Shown here: piece by piece, positions 33,401 through 45,200 of the stretch
Numbering within the stretch: position 1 is the first letter of the stretch
Layout: the number at the start of each line of letters is the position of its first letter
NCBI GenBank assembly: GCA_002104935.1
Contig: MCGT01000005.1
Location: forward strand, 186,001 to 250,000
Origin: Hesseltinella vesiculosa
Taxonomy: Eukaryota > Mucoromycota > Mucoromycetes > Mucorales > Cunninghamellaceae
Length of the DNA stretch: 64,000 nt
Direction of reading: 5' to 3'
Position numbers and translations under genes: made by a program
Notes under the pieces: model-generated
Databases searched by the model: none
Told to the model about the DNA's origin: nothing
The model's input: only the letters and a program-made list of their open reading frames with translations

Positions 33401-36400
33401 AAAAGCCGTATGAGAGTAGGCTTTGCACCGAGAGCAACACACCGAGAGCACCACACCGAAAACATCATGACACCAAGACAAGACATCGCAACACCGAGAG
33501 CATTACACCGAAAACATCAAGACACCAAGACGAGACACCGCAACACCAAGACAATACACCGCAACACCAGAAGTGACATCTTAGCACAGCACCAACAAGC
33601 ACAGCATCTTGCAGAGGTGACTATCCGTGGATAGTGAGTGGCTATCATAAGATAAGCTTCTCCGATGGCCACACTTTTTCAAGCGTAACCACGAAATGGG
33701 AGTTCCTCCCTCGGTATTCTGCAAGATGCGTGTGCCCACCCAGCATTGCACCAAGAAGATCACCGCTAAGATTTGGCCAATAAGCAACGAGAGCAGAAGT
33801 TAAAACCAAGGTTTTTTTTTTTTTGCTGGCTACTTACCAAGAATTGAGTTTGCAAGGAATGCCCACCGCCCGCCCATCACCAATAGCAGGTGATACTGAA
33901 GACCAGCCAATACATGCTGGCAACCAAAAGCCGTATGAGAGTAGGCTTTGCACCGAGAGCAACACACCGAGAGCACCACACCGAAAACATCATGACACCA
34001 AGACAAGATATCGCAACACCGAGAGCAATACACCGAAAACATCAAGACACCAAGTCAACACACCGCAACACCGCGAGCAATACACCGAAAACATCATGAC
34101 ACCAAGACGAGACACCGCAACATCAAGACAATACACCGCAACACCAGAAGTGACATCTTAGCACAGCACCAACAAGCACAGCATCTTGCAGAGGTGACTA
34201 TCCGTGGATAGTGAGTGGCTATCATAAGATAAGCTTCTCCGATGGCCACACTTTTTCAAGCGTAACCACGAAATGGGAGTTCCTCCCTCGGTATTCTGCA
34301 AGATGCGTGTGCCCACCCAGCATTGCACCAAGAAGATCACCGCTAAGATTTGGCCAATAAGCAACGAGAGCAGAAGTTAAAACCAAGGTTTTTTTTTTTT
34401 TTGCTGGCTACTTACCAAGAATTGAGTTTGCAAGGAATGCCCACCGCCCGCCCATCACCAATAGCAGGTGATACTGAAGACCAGCCAATACATGCTGGCA
34501 ACCAAAAGCCGTATGAGAGTAGGCTTTGCACCGAGAGCAACACACCGAGAGCACCACACCGAAAACATCATGACACCAAGACAAGACATCGCAACACCGA
34601 GAGCAATACACCGAAAACATCAAGACACCAAGTCAACACACCGCAACACCGCGAGCAATACACCGAAAACATCATGACACCAAGACGAGACACCGCAACA
34701 TCAAGACAATACACCGCAACACCAGAAGTGACATCTTAGCACAGCACCAACAAGCACAGCATCTTGCAGAGGTGACTATCCGTGGATAGTGAGTGGCTAT
34801 CATAAGATAAGCTTCTCCGATGGCCACACTTTTTCAAGCGTAACCACGAAATGGGAGTTCCTCCCTCGGTATTCTGCAAGATGCGTGTGCCCACCCAGCA
34901 TTGCACCAAGAAGATCACCGCTAAGATTTGGCCAATAAGCAACGAGAGCAGAAGTTAAAACCAAAGGTTTTTTTTTTTTTGCTGGCTACTTACCAAGAAT
35001 TGAGTTTGCAAGGAATGCCCACCGCCCGCCCATCACCAATAGCAGGTGATACTGAAGACCAGCCAAGACATGCTGGCAGCCAAAGCCGTAGGAGAGTAGG
35101 CTTGCACCGAGAGCAACACACCGAGAGCAATACACCGAAAACATCATGACACCAAGACAAGACATCGCAACACCGCGAGCAATACACCGAAAACATCAAG
35201 ACACCAAGACAAGACACCGCAACACCAAGACAATACACCGCAACACCAGAAGTGACATCTTAGCACAGCACCAACAAGCACAGCATCTTGCAGAGGTGAC
35301 TATCCGTGGATAGTGAGTGGCTATCATAAGATAAGCTTCTCCGATGGCCACACTTTTTCAAGCGTAACCACGAAATGGGAGTTCCTCCCTCGGTATTCTG
35401 CAAGATGCGTGTGCCCACCCAGCATTGCACCAAGAAGATCACCGCTAAGATTTGGCCAATAAGCAACGAGAGCAGAAGTTAAAACCAAGGTTTTTTTTTT
35501 TTTGCTGGCTACTTACCAAGAATTGAGTTTGCAAGGAATGCCCACCGCCCGCCCATCACCAATAGCAGGTGATACTGAAGACCAGCCAATACATGCTGGC
35601 AACCAAAAGCCGTATGAGAGTAGGCTTTGCACCGAGAGCAACACACCGAGAGCACCACACCGAAAACATCATGACACCAAGACAAGATATCGCAACACCG
35701 AGAGCAATACACCGAAAACATCAAGACACCAAGTCAACACACCGCAACACCGCGAGCAATACACCGAAAACATCATGACACCAAGACGAGACACCGCAAC
35801 ATCAAGACAATACACCGCAACACCAGAAGTGACATCTTAGCACAGCACCAACAAGCACAGCATCTTGCAGAGGTGACTATCCGTGGATAGTGAGTGGCTA
35901 TCATAAGATAAGCTTCTCCGATGGCCACACTTTTTCAAGCGTAACCACGAAATGGGAGTTCCTCCCTCGGTATTCTGCAAGATGCGTGTGCCCACCCAGC
36001 ATTGCACCAAGAAGATCACCGCTAAGATTTGACCAATAAGCAACGAGAGCAGAAGTTAAAACCAAGGTTTTTTTTTTTTTTGCTGGCTACTTACCAAGAA
36101 TTGAGTTTGCAAGGAATGCCCACCACCCGCCCATCACCAATAGCAGGTGATACTGAAGACCAGCCAAGACATGCTGGCAACCAAAAGCCGTATGAGAGTA
36201 GGCTTTGCACCGAGAGCAACACACCGAGAGCACCACACCGAAAACATCATGACACCAAGACAAGACATCGCAACACCGCGAGCAATACACCGAAAACATC
36301 AAGACACCAAGACAAGACACCGCAACACCGCGAGCAATACACCGAAAACATCAAGACACCAAGACAAGACACCGCAACATCAAGACAATACACCGCAACA

Positions 36401-37313
36401 CCAGAAGTGACATCTTAGCACAGCACCAACAAGCACAGCATCTTGCAGAGGTGACTATCCGTGGATAGTGAGTGGCTATCATAAGATAAGCTTCTCCGAT
36501 GGCCACACTTTTTCAAGCGTAACCACGAAATGGGAGTTCCTCCCTCGGTATTCTGCAAGATGCGTGTGCCCACCCAGCATTGCACCAAGAAGATCACCGC
36601 TAAGATTTGACCAATAAGCAACGAGAGCAGAAGTTAAAACCAAGATCTTTTTTTTTTTTGCTGGCTACTTACCAAGAATTGAGTTTGCAAGGAATGCCCA
36701 CCACCCGCCCATCACCAATAGCAGGTGATACTGAAGACCAGCCAAGACATGCTGGCAACCAAAAGCCGTATGAGAGTAGGCTTTGCACCGAGAGCAACAC
36801 ACCGAGAGCACCACACCGAAAACATCATGACACCAAGACAAGACATCGCAACACCGCGAGCAATACACCGAAAACATCAAGACACCAAGACAAGACACCG
36901 CAACACCAAGACAATACACCGCAACACCAGAAGTGACATCTTAGCACAGCACCAACAAGCACAGCATCTTGCAGAGGTGACTATCCGTGGATAGTGAGTG
37001 GCTATCATAAGATAAGCTTCTCCGATGGCCACACTTTTTCAAGCGTAACCACGAAATGGGAGTTCCTCCCTCGGTATTCTGCAAGATGCGTGTGCCCACC
37101 CAGCATTGCACCAAGAAGATCACCGCTAAGATTTGACCAATAAGCAACGAGAGCAGAAGTCAAAACCAAGATTTTTTTTTTTTTTTGCGGGCTACTTACC
37201 AAGAATTGAGTTTGCAAGGAATGCCCACCGCCCGCCCATCACCAATAGCAGGTGATACTGAAGATCAGCCAAGACATGCTGGCAGCCAAAAACCGTAGGA
37301 AAGTAGGCTTGAT
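24480..37313. repeat. Large tandem satellite array, units about 525 or 577 bp
   Basis: The array holds 23 copies of the junction TTTGCTGGCTACTTACCAAG, first at about 24850 and last at about 37186 (that copy reads GCGGGC). Successive spacings are near 577 bp or near 525 bp. Each unit consists of a unique part, containing a TATCCGTGGATAG hairpin, GATGGCCACACTTTTTC, and a 9-15-nt T-run, followed by a minisatellite of about 52 bp with landmark CACCGAAAACATC. Long and short units differ by one minisatellite copy. Central units are almost identical; the first and last are diverged, as expected when unequal exchange homogenises the middle. Minor variants (GATATC versus GACATC, TTGGCC versus TTGACC) define unit subtypes. 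Function is unknown; centromeric, subtelomeric or heterochromatic roles are possible. Confidence 0.97.
25010..25170. repeat. Example of the 52-bp minisatellite inside a satellite unit
   Basis: Three tandem copies of a roughly 52-bp unit (CACCGAAAACATC, CACCAAGAC or CACCAAGTC, CGCAACACCG). The same block occurs in every satellite unit with two or three copies, which accounts for the 525 versus 577-bp unit lengths. Confidence 0.9.
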
Positions 37314-37570
37314 GCCAAAGAATTGGTTGGATACCCCCCTTCCCACCGCTCATCCCTCATCAATAGGCTACCATGGAGTGGCCAGGAGTGTCCAGAGCCA
37401 AGAGCAACTCTGAAAAGTGGCATTGAAGTGCTAGCATGCATATCAAATGAGATGGGTTGTAAGAATCAGGTTTTTTTCTTTTTTTTTTTTAACTTGCCTA
37501 GCCTAGAAAAAAAAGGCCCATTGCCCACCCATCCAACACCCGTTGAGGTGATACTGTTGACCAAATTTTA
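37314..37570. repeat. Decayed satellite unit at the right edge of the array
   Basis: The order of landmarks in a satellite unit is preserved but diverged: a T-run (37470-37490), CTTGCCTAG, then GCCCATTGCCCACCCATCC and GAGGTGATACTG. In intact units the same order is T-run, CTTACCAAG, GCCCACCGCCCGCCCATC, CAGGTGATACTG. This is an old copy no longer homogenised with the array. Confidence 0.65.
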
Positions 37571-40500
37571 CTCTCAAAAGAAAGTAGAAAGAATGCCAAC
37601 TCCTAGCCCATTTTCATGGTTGCCCAGGTGTGACTACGTGGAAGTGGTTGGCTTACACACCCTCATGACGACCGCTTTTTACAGGAAGAGAAGCATAGCC
37701 CACTTGAGGAAGACGAAGAAAATCATTTATGTTTTTTACGTTTCTCTTCGCCGGTAAAGACATAAAGCTCCTCGAGGAAAGACAAAAACTGTGCCACCCT
37801 CTCTCCTTTCCATCCTTCCTCCTTTCCATCCCTCCTCCTTCTAACCAACGGCCACCGTGAAAAAGAACCCTGGAATAGAGCCGAGAACCGGGCTTTGGGT
37901 TTCCTGCCAAAAGTGAACCAAGCTTTGACTTGTTTCCCGAGGTCTTGTGTTTGCTTGGTCATTCAAACCATAAATAAAGTTACCCAGGTTTGACCACGTG
38001 GAGGTACTTGACATGCATACCCATCAATGACATGACATTTTTCTTGTAGGAAAAGCCTCTTGGCATCGTTTGGTCCTTATGGCACCTTGCTGGGCCGGTT
38101 CTTGAGTGAAGAAAAAAAAGTGGAAAAAAAAGGAAAAACCAAAAAACATGCCTTTGACCCTGAAAAAAAGAACTGTGGTCAGCTGGTCAAAAAAAGGCAC
38201 CAAACTAAAAAGGGAAAAGTAAAAGATTTTTTTTTTTCAAATGGAAAATTAATTTGCGGTTTAATTTCCAAACAGAGCTAAATTAACTATGTTTGACATA
38301 ATCGTGATCTACATTCTCCTGGTCTGTGCTTGATATCTTTCATTTCAAAAGATAGTGAACAGTAGCAAGCTCCTGCTTCCATTTTGCTAGTTTTTGGTCG
38401 TTTTGACAAAAAAACAGCAGAGGAATTTTGGTAACACAACAACTTGAGAGCATGTTTCTCGGCTAGATTCATTGCTTTTCTAATTTTATGCTTCCCTACG
38501 GATAGCCATGGTTCGTAGCTTTGAAATGAATCTAAACACGCCAAGGCATTATCATCCCATTGTTGTGTAATCGCAATAAACAGTAACGGGACAACCATAA
38601 AAACATCGAGAAAGTTGTGGGAAAAACGGGGGAACTGAAACCGATTGTTCTATCATGTGAAAATGTCCCCAAAATAGGCAACGATCGATGTTGATCAAGT
38701 CCCTTTTTTCCCATCGATTTATTCATGTTTTTTGGTGCCCCATTTCTGTTTCTTACGATAAATCGACAGTGAAATGACATTGAAAAGGCGTTCTTGGTTT
38801 CATTTTAAAGATTGGAACCTAGACCTTCCATAGGCACGCAGAGGGTAAGAAAAGTATTAAAACTGACAGAGTAAAGGGCTCTCAAGTTATTGTGTTACCG
38901 AAATTCTTCAGCTTTTTTGAAGAAAAAAGAGACACAATAGAGCTCTGCTCTTTGCTAGTTATTGAGACAAGGTATCTCTTTTATCATCAAATAAACTAAA
39001 TGATGCTGCATCTTGTAACACATTCTTCAATTACAAACAATGAAAAGCCGGCATAGCTTTGCAGTATTGAAAAAAAAGCACTCGTTTCTCAAGATATCGT
39101 TTTTATTTTTTTTTGCTCCCAACGAAGGAGCTTCACTGCTTTTTTTTATTATTTAGTAATAGGTCTTTTTTCATTTAATACAGTTTAAAAAAAGTGCCAG
39201 TGTCTAGCCCAACTAAAAAGTTGGTTACCCAGGTGTGACTACGTGGAGGTAACTGGCGTACATACCCCCTTATTGATTTCTGCTCAACCGTGCGACAGAA
39301 ACAAAAGCCTCGGGGGAGAGGAAAAAAATAACACAGCGAACCAGCGAATGGAAACCAGCCCAAGCGAAGGGAAGGCATACCAAGGTAAGAAAAAAAAAAG
39401 AGAAGAAACAAAGGAAGGAACTTGTCCTTTTGATTTTCATTTTTCAAGGGCTGCTTTACGTAGGAACCGATGAGAAACGAGGACGTTTAGGAGCCTGGGA
39501 ATGTTGCGGAACCATTAAAGTGTCGGCCGGCGTTTGCTTGTTCTAAGAAGTGATTTTCTGGATGGATGGCAACCTAGAACGTGATTATGGTCGCTTTGTT
39601 GCGCACAGACCAGCTCCACGAAACTGCCAGTTGAATTTCCAAACAGAGCTAATCAAATATCCAATCCTGCTTCGCACTTCCCTTTCTTTCAGCCTCCTTT
39701 TTCGTTCGGCGTTTTTTTTTTTTCAATCGTTCTTTTTCTTGGAACCTCTTCGTTTCTTTTTTTCCTGTCCTCCTACTGTTAATGGCCACTCCTTTGACAA
39801 TAACGATACAAAAGCAACAAAAGCAAAGCAAATTTAGTCGCAATGCCAAATGATCTCACCAAGAAATCAACAGATCTTGTTGATCTTACATCTTTCCGTC
39901 TTCGGCCGACCTGAATCCATGGCGATTGCATCTGAATTGAAGCAAGGCAATAGTGAAAGCTACAAAGTTTATTACGAAACTGATCTTAAAAGAATGTTCT
40001 TGTTCTTTGCAGGCCCATATGCGACAGAAACTATCGAAGTAGCGAGGATATATTTGTAGAAAACATGGCTAATCAAGTCCAGAACAGCTCAGCCCTTGTT
40101 TTGCCACAGTCGCGATGAAGTGGAGATGTGAGCTAGACTTTAGGTATCAAACGGTGAGCGCAGGGGTCTAATGAATTTAGTTTTTAGGGAAGAAGGCGCA
40201 CACACCAGCACAGAAAATAAAGGAGTAATGGTCTGATTCAACGGCAAGCTTATGAAACTTGGCCGGCTATGCACAGGGAAGTGTGCTGATTATCCCCCAT
40301 CAGTACTTTCCAGATATTCCCAATCACATGTATGTATTTCGTATGATGATTCCGTGTAAGTGGATAAAAAAAAGTCACGTTCTTGCGCGTGCCGGTCAAG
40401 CAGTTGGTCTCCAGGAACAAAAGGTGGCACCGTTCCAATGACCAATATTCTTGACCTGCCCTGAGGCAAGGCATCGACGTCACTGGACCATGCACGATAT

Positions 40501-41149
40501 GGAAAGAAGAAACGTCAATATAGGAATAGTTTGCAAATAGTTTTTAGACTTTCGACATTTGGATTACGTTTTAGCATGCAGGCCAGTAAACGCTGATTAG
40601 CAGGCCAGGAATCGTAAGGACTGGGCGGACGTTAAATGTGGCCATCCAAATTCTTTTTCATTCTGAAAAAAAAAAAAAAAAAGCAACTGCTACACTGCAC
40701 TTTGGAGTGATTGAATCGATACGCAAGTTTGTATGCAGGCTGAAATGCTTGTATGATAAAGATCCTGAAAAAAATAGGTCGAATAATGTAAGCTACCCAG
40801 CCAACTTTTGAACAGTTTCGTTTTGTTCCTCAGCTAAAATAAAATAAGAAATCGGAGGGATACCCCCAGGCGATCTGATAAAAAAATCAATCACAGTGCA
40901 AATTTACACTTCACCAAATTTTGCATACCAATAAAACATGTTAAGAAATGATCTTGATTAAATCTGTACCTATCTTAGACACCGGAGAAAAGAGCTAGAG
41001 GATCTGCATTAAAAATGATTTCACACTAACTTGACTTGACTTTTTTGAAAATGGTTAAATACGCGTTGACCAGGAGAAATGACACAATGCGTCTGCCGAT
41101 TATTGGTGAAAAGTAGCGCAAAAGGTGCAGATTAGAAATTTGTCTCAGG
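37571..41149. other. Gene-poor repeat region
   Basis: No complete gene is supported. The region contains three copies of a short dispersed repeat (R2). A minus-strand open frame at 38287-38598 reads NALACLDSFQSYEPWLSVG and KAMNLAEKHALKLLCYQNS; it looks coding-like but has no start context or recognisable family. Another fragment near 39843-40060 is interrupted by stops. Sequence from 38800 to 41100 is AT-rich and shows nothing I can name. Confidence 0.4.
37617..39270. repeat. R2 short dispersed repeat, three copies
   Basis: A roughly 50-bp motif with core ACCCAGGTGTGACTACGTGG followed by AGGTAACTGG.GTACATACCC occurs at about 37624-37665, 37982-38027 and 39229-39270. After the second and third copies a second shared motif, TTTCCAAACAGAGCTAA, appears at about 38265 and 39638. 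At least two copies are therefore parts of a longer (300-430 bp) diverged element. Confidence 0.75.
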
Positions 41150-42004
41150 CTAAATTGTAACAGAAAGAGAGTGAAGAAGTGGCAAGTGCACTATGCGACG
41201 AATGTAAAGGATTTTAATGTGCTCATGCGGTGCGCATCGAGTTTCCATTCTTGAATGCTTGGAAAAAGCCGTGCTCTTTCCCTGGCGAGTAAACTGCTGC
41301 CCATGGTATAGACGCCCTTGTCTACCTAGTGGTTTCCTTGTGAAGCTGAACACGCTCGCTGACAAAATCCATTGGTCATGCTGGAGGGTCTGGCTGTCGT
41401 GGGGAGCCAGTGATGGTGACGTGGTGTATGGGGGCGGCAGGTTTAGCGACACAGATTCTCTTTGCCTTTCTTGGAGTGTCATGGGGATAGAACGTGCAGC
41501 ATTGAGCCTTTCGTCCACTCGCTGTCTCGCAGTGCTGTCGCGCACGTCCTGCGTTAGACAACGGAGGCAGTATTGGTAGGCCTTGATTCAGAGGACGAGC
41601 AGCAAGCGATTGATGACGCCCGGATAAAAAAGCAGATAGGGTCACAAGCTCCGGCAAAGAGCCTCAAGGATGTTGCTGACAGATCTGGCGTCGATGGTAT
41701 AGCACGCTTCTGCCCAAACCTCTTTTCGGCGTTCGAGCATAAAGGGATGGTGGGTGTCGAGATGGCTTGCAATGCGAAGAGATGTTGTACGTTATGCTGG
41801 AGATAATGATGATCAAGACGACAGGAATGGACTTCATGGGCTTGTAGATCACGCCTGCGATCTTTCCCGTTCTTGTCTTCGTTGGCCATGGTTGGAAGAT
41901 GTCGTGCGCACTTGGTTCTTTTTTTTTAACAACATTAGATCATTACCAGGTATGTAATGCACTGCCAATTCGAAGAGGGTAAGGTCTGCCGCTTGTTCTG
42001 CCAT
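41150..42004 (-). pseudogene. Decayed or unresolved gene with a transmembrane-like segment
   Basis: A GC-richer island in AT-rich surroundings. On the minus strand an exon starts at 42004 (MAEQAADLTLFELAVHYIP) and can splice by GTAATG...CGCAG into VIYKPMKSIPVVLIIIISS, a plausible membrane helix. Beyond that the coding signal changes frame: SHLDTHHPFMLERRKEVWAE and RSVSNILEALCRSL lie one frame away. KAYQYCLRCLTQDVRD and SLNLPPPYTTSPS follow after in-frame stops. No arrangement of GT-AG introns joined all segments without a frameshift. I do not recognise the family. It may be a pseudogene or a gene whose assembly contains indels. Confidence 0.4.
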
Positions 42005-43239
42005 GAGTGAAGAAAAAAAAAAAAAAGTGAAAGGTGAAGAAAATAAGAAAGTGAAAAAAAACCAGCCAAGTCATGCTCTCGCTTTTTGTGTAACCGTCAT
42101 CATCCAAGCCTGTAACCAATAGCAGCCTACTGACTCGACCACTTTTTGAAAGTGGAGTAGAGATCTGTTTTCCTATTCATGTTCTCTTTTTCTCTTTGCC
42201 AATCTGAAAAAGCAGCCATTTTCTGCAGAGAACTTCAATATCAATGAACCGGCGTAAAATTACGCATGGGTAGAAAGCGAACTGCGGTTGTTGCTCTGAT
42301 CGCTTGGGGACCCCTGATGAAAATGGCCGATTTTTTCAATTTTTAAGCTGGTGAATCGAAGGAGTCGACACGAAACTGATCAAAAATTGGCTGAGCAATC
42401 TTCTCCAATCGACGTCATTTTTTCAGGGTCATCATCCTTTATTGCTTTGAGTACTTTTACAAAATGTCACATCTATCTGATCACCCAAAAGTGCTATGCA
42501 GTGTTTGCTCTTTTTTTTTTTTTTTTTTTTTTACGAAACGAAGAGATTGACGCGCAGTTGCTTTCTTTTTTTTTCAGGTTTCCCGTCTTTTCCCATGGGC
42601 GCCTAATCTACTGCTTTTTGTCTTTGTCATCCATCCACCAGCGACTTCCAATGATCTGTGAAAAGGTGCATGAAAAGACTCACGTATTAGTCATATCTCA
42701 TTAATTTCACGAAGCCGCTACGGCACCAACGCCAAACGCAAGGGTGCAGTCCAACCTTGGCTGAAGGCTGGTGTCGACTTTATGTATAACAGCGTCTCGT
42801 TGGCAAGTCAATAGCCTAACCTCCTACTCTCCATCACTTAGAAAACAAAGCGTGGAACCTGCGCTTGCAATTCAAAAGCTAAGCCTAACTCATTTTAACC
42901 AGCATGCTCCTTCAAGGAATCTTTATGTGCTCCTGCTAGTTTATTAAAGACTACAATCAATATCATTTAAACTTATAGTTTGATAAAGTTATAACTTGTA
43001 TTTTTGCTGACGCTGAGACGTTGCACAGGGCTTAAGCATGGTTACGCTCAGCCGATAGTGAAAAAAACTTGTAACTTTTAGTTTTCTGTGATGGATAATT
43101 AAATCTCCGAATTCCTAATATATTTTTTTTTTTTGAGTCTGGCTTTCTTTTGCCCCTTTTTTCATATCTTGTGGTTTTTATGGTAAAACAAATAAAACAG
43201 AGCTCGGCAAATATCCGCAGGCAGAATTGGCTGCGATGA
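42005..43239. other. AT-rich spacer containing R1 repeat copy 2
   Basis: The block 42290-42540 is the second R1 copy: GGGGACCCCTGATGAAAATGG, then AGCTGGTGAATCG, a CAATCTTCTCCAATCGACGTC stretch and a T-run. It is more diverged than the copies at 21.5 and 47.7 kb. The remainder shows no gene. Confidence 0.5.
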
Positions 43240-44223
43240 CAATTTTAACATCGGTGTTTAAAACCCCCAAAAAAGATGTCAGATCTATGAACTACCCACG
43301 CGCAGAAAAAAAAACGTGGCGATGGTATACAAAGGTACAGAAGGTTTCGAAAAAAAAATTGAAGGCGCAAAATATACTGTACTCTCCCAGAAAAAATCTG
43401 AATGGAAAAATGATATACAAAAAAAAAAACTGTTCTAGTTCACTTGGATTAAGCTTGGGAATGTTGTTTTAAGGACAGAGTGCGCTCATCTCGAAAAAAA
43501 AATTGGTCTCCAGGACACGCGTAAAAACCGTCAATGTCTGAAAAAGCAATTGCGGGGACGGGAACCAAGTCATCCCGGGTTCGAAAAAAAACCCATATTT
43601 AGACATGGCAAGAAAAGTGTAATGTTTAAGCAAATACTTGCCTTCAAAGGGAATGAAAATAATTGTGAGCGATATATTTTTCTTTATATGGGTGATGGAT
43701 TTTTTGAAAATATACTTTCCTAAAAAGTATAATTGCTACTTTTTTAGAAAGTATATTTTCAAAAAATCCATCACCCATATAAAGAAAAATATATCGCTCA
43801 CAATTATTTTCATTCCCTTTGAAGGCAAGTATTTGCTTAAACATTACACTTTTCTTGCCATGTCTAAATATGGGTTTTTTTTCGAACCCGGGATGACTTG
43901 GTTCCCGTCCCCGCAATTGCTTTTTCAGACTTTGACGGTTTTTACGCGTGTCCTGGAGACCAATTTTTTTTTCGAGATGAGCGCACTCTGTCCTTAAAAC
44001 AACATTCCCAAGCTTAATGCAAGTGAACTTGAGCAGTTTTTTTTTGTGCATCGTTTTTCCTTTCAGATTTTTTCTAGGAGAGTATTTATACCTGTCAAAA
44101 TCTTCTGTACCTTTTTATACCATTGTCATGTTTTTTATTTTCTGCGCGCAGGTACAGTGGTTGACTAGATGGTTCATACGATCTGACATCAATTTTGGTT
44201 TTTAAACACCGATGTTAAAATTG
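43240..44223. repeat. Near-perfect 984-bp palindrome
   Basis: Left arm about 43240-43729, right arm about 43737-44223, with a loop of only about 7 bp (TAATTGC). The inner 240 bp of each arm are nearly identical; the outer half is more diverged, with several substitutions and indels. Open frames on both strands are simply mirror images. The right arm ends exactly where recognisable pogo-like transposase coding begins. Confidence 0.93.
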
Positions 44224-45200
44224 CTACCGTCAGCCCTATGGACATACTGGTAACTGGGTTTACGGAAAACAAAAAGCCTGGATTGCTAGTGATGTGTTCC
44301 GGCACTGCATTGTGGAAATATGTTCAAAAATTGACAAAAGACATCGTGGTCAAAAATGCTTCCTCGTCTTGAACAATGCTCCAACTCAAGAAATCGATGA
44401 TGAGCTGAAAAAGTGCCTTGGAAATGTAGAAATAAATATTTTTACCTCTTACAGTAACACGGCCAGTCAGTACTAGCATGTCCTTCGCGCTGCATAAAGC
44501 CCTCTCAGCAAGAATATGAAAGGGAGTGACCTACCGTATAAAAAATCAATGCAAAGACAGCAATTTTCATTTGCAATAATGGCGTGGAACGATGACATGT
44601 CCGCGGCCATTAAGGACTGCTTCGTAAAAACGGGAATTTTTGAAACCTCCTCCGACGGTGCTAAGATCACTAGAACGCGAAGAAATGGCCAGCACTGAAA
44701 GCATGACTCAGTCAACGGACGCCACTATCGCAAGACTCAGAAGTGCCGGTCTCCCGAAAGGCATCATGGACGATATTGCCTCTGCCAGTGAAATTGACCA
44801 TGACAGCTTAGCCTTCCCAGTGCACTGGGATACTGGCAAAGATGTTACAGTTAACGATTTGATGTTCTTATTCAACTTGGAGAACGACATTGCTGATGGT
44901 ATCAGCCATGGTTTTGACATGAACACAGAAAATAAGCAATTGGAAGAAGTCGCTGGCACGGACGATGAGACATCAATCAAGGACCTTCATCACTTTGCCA
45001 TGATTGTCAACAACACTATGAATGCAATTCCATTCAACACTGAAACTGAAATGGAACTGTCTATTATATTGGGCAAAGTTGCCTCAGAACTAGAGTCAAG
45101 CATCAGTGCCGTTTTTATTTTGGCTCGGAAATACCAACAAAGCATTAAGCCAAAACTAATAACTTTTATTTTTTCGAAAATCCCAAATCCATTTTTATAA
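44224..45200 (+). pseudogene. Pogo/Tigger-like (DDE_1) transposase remnant
   Basis: Reading from 44224: NWVYGKQKAWIASDVFRHC, then KCFLVLNNAPTQE, then INIFTSYSNTASQY. These align in order with the C-terminal half of Tigger/pogo transposases (KKAWM.SDIF, LLLDNAP.H, NTTS..QPLD). The second catalytic aspartate of the LDNAP motif is asparagine. Two stop codons follow (near 44474 and 44495). The frame then continues to FAIMAWNDDMSAAIKDCFVK, the family's terminal helix (AW..V...TI.NCF.K.G). A shift near 44690 leads into an acidic tail ending at 45200. The N-terminal DNA-binding part and the first catalytic aspartate are missing, replaced by the palindrome. The gene is dead. Confidence 0.75.

Noticed and set aside
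24480..37313. CRISPR-like or coding multigene family interpretation of the regular repeats
   Set aside because: Units are over 500 bp with no constant-length unique spacers, and the genome is clearly eukaryotic. The repeated 68-112-residue frames on both strands are identical only because the DNA is, so I did not list them as genes.
43550..43600. tRNA-like GGGTTCGAA motif within the first palindrome
   Set aside because: Only a T-arm-like string is present, followed by an A-run; no acceptor, D or anticodon arms can be folded.
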